NCBI GenBank assembly: GCA_937934635.1
Contig: CALGZD010000008.1
Span: forward strand, 1-17,999
From: an uncultured Deinococcales bacterium
GTDB lineage: Bacteria; Deinococcota; Deinococci; Deinococcales; Trueperaceae
Reading direction: 5' to 3'
DNA length: 17,999 nt
Shown here: positions 7,631 through 13,603 of the stretch, piece after piece
Layout of the letters: every line of letters begins with the position of its first letter
Numbering within the stretch: position 1 is the stretch's first letter
The notes under the pieces: model-generated
Told to the model about the DNA's origin: nothing
Database searches by the model: none
What the model saw: the letters and a program-made list of their open reading frames with translations, nothing else
Translations under genes and position numbers: made by a program

Positions 7631-7660
7631 ATGAATGTATTAACTATGAATGTATTAGCA
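7631..7660 (+). repeat. 15-bp tandem duplication of the start codon region
   Basis: atgaatgtattaact is followed directly by atgaatgtattagca, so the gene has two in-frame starts 15 bp apart. The ribosome binding site GGAGG serves the first. The duplication lengthens the signal peptide n-region by five residues. Confidence 0.85.
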
Positions 7661-8263
7661 AAGAGTCTTTTTATTGCCGCTTTACTCGTAAGTATTGCGC
7701 TAGCCCATCACTCTCACAACTCCTTTGACGAAGGTACATTGGTTGAGCTGAGTGGCATAGTTGAAGAAATCAACTACAGAAATCCGCATATTGAAATCGT
7801 TTTGCGTGTAGGCGTAGATGATCCTGAGACAGAAGAAGTCGAAAGTGTGCTTTGGGAAATCGATACTGTGTCAGCAACAGGTGCAAATCGCCACAAACTC
7901 TACCGAGACACAATTGAAGAGGGTGATCCTTTAAGAGCCTATGGTTGGCCGCTAAGTAATGGTGAACCAGTCATTTATGGTGGTAGGCTAGTCATGTTTG
8001 AAGACCCAGAAGCGGCGATTGAAGCAGAGCAAAGCTTTATCAGAGAAGAATTGTCTGAAGGCTTCGTAGTTGTTGAATCAGTTGAAGATGGTAAGACAAT
8101 TATTCCTTTAGATGAAGTTGTTATTGAGACTAGTAATGATGAAGCTAGCAGGAATGAAGTGAGCAGGGATGAAAGTGCTGATGATGATTTAAGTGCTGAG
8201 TCTGAAGTTCAAGAAGCTAATTTCTCAACAAGAACGTTTATGTTTCGTCAAACACTTTGGTGA
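7631..8263 (+). CDS. Exported DUF6152-type protein, paralogue 1
   Basis: This 210-residue secreted or periplasmic protein of unknown function has a signal peptide (1-25) ending IALA|HHSHNSF. The mature chain would start His26-His27. It carries the DUF6152-type motifs GIVEEINYRNPHIEI (42-56), Trp75 and TVSAT (79-83), then NRH (86-88) and EGDPLRAYGWP. Residues ~126-195 form an acidic tail with a short pentapeptide-like repeat (NDEAS, RNEVS, RDESA). The chain ends RTFMFRQTLW, resembling KTYVLRDRLH at the end of paralogue 2 (8651-9214). ATG 7631 is chosen because GGAGG (7620-7624) lies 6 bp before it, and all motifs then fall at the same residue numbers as in the paralogue. A 15-bp duplication repeats the start (MNVLT MNVLA). 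Expression is probably a separate unit ended by the terminator at 8317-8348. Confidence 0.85.
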   Translation: MNVLTMNVLAKSLFIAALLVSIALAHHSHNSFDEGTLVELSGIVEEINYRNPHIEIVLRVGVDDPETEEVESVLWEIDTVSATGANRHKLYRDTIEEGDPLRAYGWPLSNGEPVIYGGRLVMFEDPEAAIEAEQSFIREELSEGFVVVESVEDGKTIIPLDEVVIETSNDEASRNEVSRDESADDDLSAESEVQEANFSTRTFMFRQTLW

Positions 8264-8276
8264 TACTGGTGATACC

Positions 8277-8310
8277 AAGTTAAACAAAGTTAAACAAAGT
8301 TAAACAAAGT
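8277..8310. repeat. 10-bp tandem repeat, 3 copies
   Basis: taaacaaagt is repeated three times without mismatch at 8281-8310, with a partial copy (aagt) just before. It lies between the stop of the first DUF6152 gene and its terminator. Confidence 0.9.
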
Positions 8311-8316
8311 AGATAA

Positions 8317-8348
8317 TGAGGACACAAATTCGTGTCCTCATTTTTTTT
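8317..8348 (+). terminator. Intrinsic terminator after DUF6152 paralogue 1
   Basis: Stem tgaggacac (8317-8325) and gtgtcctca (8332-8340) with a 6-nt loop, followed by eight T (8341-8348). A textbook factor-independent terminator. Confidence 0.92.
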
Positions 8349-8366
8349 GTGCTTCATGTTTATTAC

Positions 8367-8406
8367 ACAGCCTTTAGTACACAGCCTTTAGTAGACAGCC
8401 TATAGC
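8367..8406. repeat. 14-bp tandem repeat, about 2.8 copies
   Basis: acagcctttagtac (8367-8380), acagcctttagtag (8381-8394) and the partial acagcctatagc (8395-8406). Noncoding; adjoins the dispersed 12-mer at 8421-8432. Confidence 0.85.
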
Positions 8407-8481
8407 TAGGTTTTCGTTCATGGAAACGCTGTCATGTACGTTTCAACCTTGAGTGGAACGCACCCTTCGTGAGATTTTTTG

Positions 8482-8510
8482 TTGAAGTATAGACATAGTT
8501 ATGATATAAA
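8482..8510 (+). promoter_or_regulatory. Candidate promoter of DUF6152 paralogue 2
   Basis: TTGAAG (8482-8487), a 17-bp spacer and TATAAA (8505-8510) give 4/6 and 5/6 matches at ideal spacing. The transcript would start about 135 bases before the ATG at 8651. No other good pair lies nearer. Confidence 0.5.
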
Positions 8511-8650
8511 AATAAGGTTGTCAAAGTTCAAGTTCGTGATGAAAAAGTAGTTTTTTTGTTAAAGAAATCTGGGAATCATTAGCAATGTATGTCACTACCT
8601 TTTATCTTGAATATAGGCAGCAACTATATCGATAGATTTTGGGAGAGTGG

Positions 8651-9214
8651 ATGTTTCAGGTTAACTTTTTCGTTAAGTTCTTATTAGTTTTAGTCGTTAG
8701 TTTTGCTGGTCTTGTAGCGTTTGCACATCACTCAGCACGTGGTTTTGACTCCAATAGACATATTGATTTAGAAGGTCGAGTGATTGAACTAGACTATCGT
8801 AATCCTCATATTGAAATGAAGATTCACGTTGGTGTAGATGATCCAACAACTGCTGAGTTAGAAGGTGTGGTTTGGGACGTTGAAACTGTCTCAGCAACGA
8901 CTGCACATCGTCATGGTATCTATGCAGATTCACTAAGAGTTGGTAACCCTCTGAGAGTCCGTGGTTGGGCAGCAAAAGATGGAGACCCAGAAATTTTTGT
9001 GAGTTCTATCACCCTTTTTGATGAACCTGAAAAAGTACTTTTAGTATGGCAAGAAGGTGCACAAGCTGGTACGTTAGCTTCTGATGCAGATGCTGTCAAT
9101 ACGCAGGTAGCAGATAATGGTGCAGACGCTACTATGAAGGTCGCTGTACCTAAGATTGATAGCTCAGTGCTACTAAAAGTTAAGACCTACGTTTTAAGAG
9201 ATAGATTACATTAA
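8651..9214 (+). CDS. Exported DUF6152-type protein, paralogue 2
   Basis: This 187-residue secreted or periplasmic protein is a paralogue of the gene at 7631-8263, function unknown. The signal peptide (1-25) ends VAFA|HHSARGF, giving His26-His27 at the mature N-terminus. YRNPHIE (49-55), VGVDDP (60-65), Trp75, TVSAT (79-83) and RH (87-88) sit at the same numbers as in the paralogue without a gap. The conserved histidines suggest a metal site, a hypothesis not known for the family to me. The middle tail (~132-168) has diverged and is Ala/Asp-rich, but the last residues, KTYVLRDRLH, match the paralogue's pattern. ATG 8651 follows GGGAGAG (8641-8647); an in-frame TTG at 8639 is less likely. The membrane protein at 9305 starts 90 bp downstream with no terminator between, so they are probably co-transcribed. 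Confidence 0.87.
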   Translation: MFQVNFFVKFLLVLVVSFAGLVAFAHHSARGFDSNRHIDLEGRVIELDYRNPHIEMKIHVGVDDPTTAELEGVVWDVETVSATTAHRHGIYADSLRVGNPLRVRGWAAKDGDPEIFVSSITLFDEPEKVLLVWQEGAQAGTLASDADAVNTQVADNGADATMKVAVPKIDSSVLLKVKTYVLRDRLH

Positions 9215-9304
9215 AACACGATTTTTGCTATCGGTTTTACGTTTTTAGCTAGTTTATGCTTCTGGTTTATTCTTACAGTACGATGCTACCTGAGATAACA
9301 AAAA

Positions 9305-9778
9305 ATGATGGAAATTATTAATTTATTAGAAAATAATGCAATCGCTGAAGTTGTACGTAGCTCACTTTGGGCCTATCCACTTCTAGAAAGTGTTCACTTG
9401 ATAGGACTTGCCTTTGTGGTGGGAGCAGTAGCTATGTTGGACTTAAGACTTGTGGGTTTTTCGAAAGCTTTACCTGTACGTGGTTTAGCTGGGCATGTAT
9501 TGCCGTGGGTGCGTCTTGCATTTATTCTGGTGGCTATTTCAGGATTTTTGCTTTATATGTCTGATGCTGAATATTACACCTTTAAACCTGTGTTTTGGGT
9601 CAAGATTGGCTTGATTGTTATTGCTGGTTTGAATGCCTTTTTGTTTCATAGAGGGATTTATAATCAAGTGGATAGTTGGGGGGGCAGCCCGCCAGCTCGA
9701 GCCCGATTTACAGGCATAATCTCATTACTAGTTTGGATGGGTGTGATTGTCGCAGGTAGATTACTAGCGTATCTTTAA
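9305..9778 (+). CDS. DUF6644-type four-helix inner-membrane protein
   Basis: This 157-residue integral membrane protein has about four helices: ~25-46, 67-85, 96-116 and 136-154. The signature SSLWAYPLLESVHLIGLA (19-36) followed by LDLRLVG (46-51) is that of the DUF6644 family as I recall it; function unknown. His31 in helix 1, His64 and His115 (FLFHRG) are candidate metal or haem ligands, and helix 3 starts WVKIGL with a buried Lys. It lies 90 bp after DUF6152 paralogue 2 and before a strong terminator (9802-9834), so the two likely form one operon. I infer the membrane partner of the exported protein, loosely like the CopC/CopD arrangement, but there is no sequence proof. Two ATGs (9305, 9308) compete; the ribosome binding site is weak. 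Confidence 0.82.
   Translation: MMEIINLLENNAIAEVVRSSLWAYPLLESVHLIGLAFVVGAVAMLDLRLVGFSKALPVRGLAGHVLPWVRLAFILVAISGFLLYMSDAEYYTFKPVFWVKIGLIVIAGLNAFLFHRGIYNQVDSWGGSPPARARFTGIISLLVWMGVIVAGRLLAYL
9695..9702. repeat. GCTCGAGC octamer palindrome, copy 4
   Basis: In the DUF6644-type gene; 14-mer shared with copy 3 but translated as A-R-A-R-F. Confidence 0.8.
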
Positions 9779-9801
9779 TTTAAATGACATATGTATGTTT
9801 G

Positions 9802-9834
9802 AAAGGTGTTTGCGTTCTGCAAACACCTTTTTTT
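9802..9834 (+). terminator. Intrinsic terminator after the DUF6644 gene
   Basis: Stem aaaggtgtttgc (9802-9813) and gcaaacaccttt (9819-9830), 12 bp with a 5-nt loop, running into seven T (9828-9834). It may also stop the convergent minus-strand gene ending at 9870, though that side has a poorer T tract. Confidence 0.92.
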
Positions 9835-9869
9835 ATATTTTCATAGATTTGCCTCTAAATATGCAGTGT

Positions 9870-10445
9870 CTAAATATGCAGTGCTTTTTCAAAACTAACT
9901 AAAGTTGCAAAAAGCTCTTGCCAAGCGGTTTCGTCTTTTGGTTTTGCCCAGTCGTAACCTATGGCTTGCCAATTAGCATCATCTGGATCTAAGCCCAAAG
10001 CTGTAATGTAGTCTGCTCCGCAGATAAAGAACTGTGATTTGTAAGGTAAAAGATAGCTGCTTTCTTTGTCGAGTAGTTGTTTATCGAGTGTTTCTTTAGC
10101 AGTTTCATAACTGCCATACCATTCATTTAAAAACCCACCACAACGACTTGGATAGAGATTTACTTCAGGCCGCAAACTATCTAGAGTCTGTTTTAATTCT
10201 GCCCACGATTGAAAATTTTGCTCTAGCGCAACAACAGTAAGCGCATGTTTGCGTTGTAAACTGTCTTGCTGAGCAATGATTTCTTTAGTTGAATTGTCTT
10301 TGAATTGGGGAAGACGCTGAAAACGTTTTGCAGCATTACTAGACTTCTCAGCATCATCAGATTTTAAATGTTTAAAAAGAATAGATGCACGTATTCTATA
10401 TTCGCTGGTTGTAGCACTTCTAGTATTTTGGGTACTGTTGGACAT
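9870..10445 (-). CDS. Conserved-looking protein of unknown function
   Basis: This 191-residue soluble protein has no signal or membrane segment. Residues ~37-85 (AAKRFQRLPQF, KHALTVVALEQNFQSWAELK) match the short helical pattern found before ankyrin repeats and in some glyoxalase-like proteins, where a hydrophobic helix is followed by GF-SW-LK. Residues ~100-170 (CGGFLNEWYGSYETAKETL, YLLPYKSQFFICGADYITAL, GLDPDDANWQAIGYDWAKP) look strongly constrained and I recall similar unnamed bacterial proteins. No catalytic motif is evident. ATG 10445 is chosen since AAAGGA lies about 7 bp before it. The frame stays open upstream to an ATG at 10610, but that extension looks non-coding in composition. It stands alone, convergent to the DUF6644 gene. 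Confidence 0.75.
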   Translation of the reverse strand: MSNSTQNTRSATTSEYRIRASILFKHLKSDDAEKSSNAAKRFQRLPQFKDNSTKEIIAQQDSLQRKHALTVVALEQNFQSWAELKQTLDSLRPEVNLYPSRCGGFLNEWYGSYETAKETLDKQLLDKESSYLLPYKSQFFICGADYITALGLDPDDANWQAIGYDWAKPKDETAWQELFATLVSFEKALHI

Positions 10446-10818
10446 AACAGAATCCTTTCTATGTATCATCCGACCCACTGCTAAAGATATAAAGCTAAAG
10501 ATGTAAAAAAGTTCTGTAAATTGTTGTGTAAACTGAAAAGGGTGAAATCCTCTTTTGTGGGTGTAGGTATCCCTTTGAGACCTAGAAAGTACTATAGAGG
10601 ATTTAGTCATTTATGACAAGTGCTGATAATATGTATGAGTGTATTAGAAGTTGGTTTTGCCTAATGATTTATATTATTCTGAGTGTAGTATGGCAAAATG
10701 AGGAAGCGCATTTTTTGCGTGCAAGAAGGGGATTCCATGGTGTCTTTCAGATTAGTATATATCGAGATGGGCAAGGAAAATAGATTGCTTGTGAAAGTTT
10801 ATGACAAGCTGTTTGTTG
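10446..10818. other. Gap upstream of the unknown gene; holds a possible small ORF
   Basis: This 373-bp gap probably contains the minus-strand promoter of the unknown gene. On the plus strand a 33-codon frame (10737-10838, starting MVSFRLVYIE) follows AAGGGG (10726-10731) at 5-bp spacing and overlaps the end of the SDR gene. TTGGTT (10651-10656) and TATTAT (10672-10677) precede it at a short 15-bp spacing. I do not call it a gene. No clear terminator for the SDR gene is seen; gcgca/tgcgt near 10710 is weak. Confidence 0.4.
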
Positions 10819-11622
10819 CTAGCCCTGACCACCATTGAGTACAAGATTGAAGCCTGTGATGTAACTGGCTTCATCACTAAGCAAAAAGGTAACACCGTTT
10901 GCAACTTCTTCTAAGCTGCCGTAGCGGCGCATAGGTACTGTATTAATCATGTCTTGCTCAACAACTTTAGGGTCTTTGTCAAAGTATTGTGTATGAGTTG
11001 CTGCTTGTAATTCTGTTTGTCTTGTCCACATAAAGCCAGGACCAATTAAAGAAGGGGAGATGGCATTCACCCGTATATTGTGTGGTGCTAGGTCTTTGGC
11101 TGCTGTCTCAGTCATACCAACAACTGCAAATTTTGAAGCAGCATAAGCGAGCATATTGGGTGGACCTGAAACACCAGCATAGCTAGCAGTATTGACAATA
11201 GCTCCACCACCCTGTTTACGCATGTGTTCAGATGTTGTTTTAAGCACATGAAAGACCCCAGTAATATTGATGTCTACAACTTTTTGAAAGTCTTCTGTAG
11301 GATACTGATCTGTAGTTGTAAAGAGTCCTTGATAGCCAGCATTATTAAAGAGCATATGGATTTGACCGACTTCATTTTCCATTTGCGCTATGCTAGTTCT
11401 AACTGATGTTATATCTCGAACGTCGGCTATGTAAGTGTTAGCGTCCGCACCTGTGTTTTGTATTTCTTTAGCGACAGCTTCCGCTTTTTCTTGAACATTA
11501 TCTAATAGGAGAATCCTTGCGCCAGCCTCAGCTAAGCGAAGTGCGGTAGCTCTGCCAATATCTCCGCCACCACCTGTGATGAGAATGTTTTTATTTGAGA
11601 AGTTATAGGTTGCTTTAGCCAT
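10819..11622 (-). CDS. SDR-family NAD(P)-dependent dehydrogenase, polyol type
   Basis: This 267-residue classical short-chain dehydrogenase is cytoplasmic. The cofactor loop is TGGGGDIGRA (16-25), with Asp41 at the end of strand 2 (ILLLD) pointing to NAD(H) preference. NNAG is at 93-96. The catalytic Ser147, Tyr160 and Lys164 lie in NTASYAG and YAASK. The C-terminus ends with SDEASYITGFNLVLNGGQG. It is the last gene of the leftward polyol operon, after the zinc dehydrogenase. The likely task is oxidation of a sugar alcohol or ketose intermediate, as SmoS does in sorbitol operons, but the substrate is inferred from context only. The start at 11622 has no Shine-Dalgarno sequence. Instead, a 15-bp tandem repeat abuts it, so translation initiation here is unusual. 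Confidence 0.9.
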   Translation of the reverse strand: MAKATYNFSNKNILITGGGGDIGRATALRLAEAGARILLLDNVQEKAEAVAKEIQNTGADANTYIADVRDITSVRTSIAQMENEVGQIHMLFNNAGYQGLFTTTDQYPTEDFQKVVDINITGVFHVLKTTSEHMRKQGGGAIVNTASYAGVSGPPNMLAYAASKFAVVGMTETAAKDLAPHNIRVNAISPSLIGPGFMWTRQTELQAATHTQYFDKDPKVVEQDMINTVPMRRYGSLEEVANGVTFLLSDEASYITGFNLVLNGGQG

Positions 11623-11625
11623 AGT

Positions 11626-11700
11626 AGTATCTTACACGGTAGTATCTTACACAGCAGTATTTTACACGGTAGTATCTTACACAGCAGTATTTTACTGAAC
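11626..11700. repeat. 15-bp tandem repeat, 5 copies, in the SDR leader
   Basis: Units start at 11626, 11641, 11656, 11671 and 11686 (the last degenerates). The unit is agtat(c/t)ttacac then ggt or agc, and the two forms alternate, so there is also a 30-bp period. On the transcribed minus strand it fills the stretch directly before the SDR start. Each copy gives an in-frame GTG-TAA or similar stop, so it is not coding. Confidence 0.93.
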
Positions 11701-11729
11701 AACCCCCTCCTTTTGCAAAGAGGGGGTTG
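11700..11729. other. Strong hairpin between dehydrogenase genes
   Basis: Perfect 10-bp arms caaccccctc (11700-11709) and gagggggttg (11720-11729), with a 10-nt loop. There is no T tract on either side, so it is not a normal terminator. It lies between the zinc dehydrogenase stop and the repeat-filled SDR leader, and may stabilise or process the message. The minus-strand arm GGAGGGGG is Shine-Dalgarno-like but about 85 bases before the SDR start. Confidence 0.6.
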
Positions 11730-11759
11730 GGAGAATTTGTGTTTTCAGAATTCGAGTTG

Positions 11760-12782
11760 TTACAACTCAAATTGTATTTTCATGCGGTTGTCATCGTACT
11801 GAGCAAGGTGTAAGCCTTCTTGAAATTCTGATAGTGGTAGAGAGTGAGAAATGAGTGGAAGAAGCTGAATACCACCACCTCGAACCATTTCGATGCTTTC
11901 ATTGAATGTCTTATTGAGGGCAAAACTACCAATGATTTTTAAGTCTCTACGGAAAATATCAGCTGGGCTAACAGACATAAAGGCATCGTCTGGTGCAACA
12001 CCAAAGACCCAGACTGTTCCTGCTGGACGCACGTGTTTGAATGCACCTTCAAGCACTTTAGGTACGCCTGTTGCATCTGCTACGACATCGTACTGGGTGG
12101 TCATGCTACTGAATTCTTCGGCTAAGTAAACTTCATTTGCTCCGAGCTGCTTGGCAAGCTCTAGACGCGCAGGAGCAATGTCAATCATAGTCACTGAAGC
12201 TGCACCAGCCCGCTTTACTGCTTGCATCATTAAACAGCCCATTGGTCCTGCACCAAAAATGGCCATAGTACTACCAGCTTGAATCTGTACTTGTTTGAGC
12301 CCCCAGACTACACAAGCTAGTGGTTCAATTAAGGCTGCTTCTGCAAATGAGATATCGCCAATGTTAAATACTGATCCTTCTGGAATAGTGACGTATTTAG
12401 CAAAACCACCATCTCTGTTGACACCTACAACACCAAGGTTTTGGCACTGGTTCTGTTGGTTGCGTTGACAGTTATAACAATAGTTGCAAGGAATGTTCGG
12501 GTCAGCAGCAACACGATCGCCTACTTTGAATTGAGTAACCTTATCACCAATAGCAGCAACAATACCGCTAAATTCATGACCGGGAACCATTGGGAATTTG
12601 GCAAGTGCATATTCACCTTTGAGGATGTGAATATCAGTACCGCAGATACCAGAATTTTTTACTTCAATCAGTACTTCATTTGCAGCAGGCTCAGGTTTTG
12701 CGATTTCAGTGACTTGTGTTTGGTTGGGTGCAATGATTTGTGCAGCTTGCATAGCTTCTGTAGCATTTGATATGGCACTCAT
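11760..12782 (-). CDS. Zinc-dependent medium-chain alcohol/polyol dehydrogenase
   Basis: This 340-residue MDR enzyme oxidises a (poly)alcohol with NAD(P). The catalytic zinc ligands are Cys47 (GICGTD), His69 and Glu70 (VPGHEFSG). The structural zinc site is intact: Cys99, Cys102, Cys105 and Cys113. The Rossmann domain has AIFGAGPMGCL. The sequence is close in style to sorbitol, arabinitol and threonine dehydrogenases. The start at 12782 forms an ATGA overlap with the stop of the upstream permease, with GGGAGC a few bases before it. Translation is thus coupled to the permease, and the longer in-frame start at 12833 is rejected. Its place after the polyol permeases implies oxidation of the imported sugar alcohol to a ketose; which one is not visible. 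Confidence 0.92.
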   Translation of the reverse strand: MSAISNATEAMQAAQIIAPNQTQVTEIAKPEPAANEVLIEVKNSGICGTDIHILKGEYALAKFPMVPGHEFSGIVAAIGDKVTQFKVGDRVAADPNIPCNYCYNCQRNQQNQCQNLGVVGVNRDGGFAKYVTIPEGSVFNIGDISFAEAALIEPLACVVWGLKQVQIQAGSTMAIFGAGPMGCLMMQAVKRAGAASVTMIDIAPARLELAKQLGANEVYLAEEFSSMTTQYDVVADATGVPKVLEGAFKHVRPAGTVWVFGVAPDDAFMSVSPADIFRRDLKIIGSFALNKTFNESIEMVRGGGIQLLPLISHSLPLSEFQEGLHLAQYDDNRMKIQFEL

Positions 12783-13603
12783 TTTACTGCTCCCATCGTT
12801 AATCCAGTTACCAATTGTTTTTGTGCAATCCATCCTGCTATAAGAACAGGAATAATCGCTGCGGTAACAGCAGCAGACATTTTTGCAATGAACAAATCGC
12901 CCTGCGCCGCTTTAAAGGTAGAAACATAAACCGATACAGGTGCAGCTTCCAGCGTTGACGTGAGGTTCACAGCTAAGAAGAATTCGTTCCAAGTAAAGAT
13001 AAGTGCAAGCAATGATGTCGCAGCTAAACCAGGAATTAGCAGTGGAAATATGACTTTAGAAAATTCTTGCCAAAGGTTTGCACCATCTAAGCGAGCAGCT
13101 TCAATAATGTCATAGGGTAGTTCTTGCATAAAGGAGCGCATCATCCACACAATCAGTGGAAAGTTCATGCCTGCATACAAGATGATAAGTCCAAGTTGTG
13201 TGTTAAGTAGATTTAGATTATTGAAAATTACATAGAGAGGTACGATAACACCAGCAGGCGGTAACATACGTGTGGACATAATCCAGAGCATTGACCCTTC
13301 AGTACGTTTTGTTGGGTAAAAAGCCATTGCGTATGCTGCGGGCAGTGCCAAGAGTAAGGCTACAACTGTTGACCAGAAGGTAATACTTATCGTATTGAGT
13401 AGGAATTTTGGAAAAGATGATTGAAAAACAGCCTCTTGCCAATTTTCTAGTGTTGGTTCAAAAAAGAGTACGGGTGGAAACTGAATCGCTGTATTCTCTG
13501 TTTTGAATGATGTAACTGCCATCCAGAAAATTGGAAAAAAAGAAATTAATGCGATAGCGAATGTAATAAAAGTTAAAAAGAATCCTAGAGCTTTGTTGTT
13601 CAT
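12779..13603 (-). CDS. ABC transporter permease, MalG/SmoG-like
   Basis: This 274-residue inner-membrane permease has about six helices, the first at ~7-30. The EAA loop that docks the ATPase is EAARLDGANLWQEFSKVIFP (168-187). SFKTENTAIQFPP (32-44) and the ending VTGLTMGAVK are typical of polyol (sorbitol/mannitol) importer permeases. It pairs with the MalF-like subunit at 13600-14493, and its ATG overlaps that gene's stop (ATGA). The same overlap recurs at its own 3' end with the dehydrogenase, so three consecutive genes are translationally coupled. The ATPase is not encoded in the window. Confidence 0.94.
   Translation of the reverse strand: MNNKALGFFLTFITFAIALISFFPIFWMAVTSFKTENTAIQFPPVLFFEPTLENWQEAVFQSSFPKFLLNTISITFWSTVVALLLALPAAYAMAFYPTKRTEGSMLWIMSTRMLPPAGVIVPLYVIFNNLNLLNTQLGLIILYAGMNFPLIVWMMRSFMQELPYDIIEAARLDGANLWQEFSKVIFPLLIPGLAATSLLALIFTWNEFFLAVNLTSTLEAAPVSVYVSTFKAAQGDLFIAKMSAAVTAAIIPVLIAGWIAQKQLVTGLTMGAVK

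Larger units (their letters stand above)
8264..8650. other. Gap between the two DUF6152 paralogues
   Basis: No gene is seen in this 387-bp stretch. In order it holds a 9-bp duplication at the stop (tgatactgg, tgataccaa), a 10-bp triple repeat and a strong terminator. A 14-bp repeat follows, then the 12-mer tggaaacgctgt shared with 2631-2642, a promoter candidate at 8482-8510, and a leader of about 140 bases. The paralogues are therefore separate transcription units. Confidence 0.6.

Noticed and set aside
8697..8975. Minus-strand reading frame inside DUF6152 paralogue 2
   Set aside because: It is a shadow of the real gene, low in complexity (His/Gln-rich) and without a start signal.
11626..11700. 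CRISPR-like array
   Set aside because: The 15-bp units are directly adjacent with no unique spacers and there are no cas genes; it is a simple tandem repeat.
12441..12770. Plus-strand reading frame opposite the zinc dehydrogenase
   Set aside because: It is antisense to intact zinc-binding motifs; its composition is not that of a real protein.
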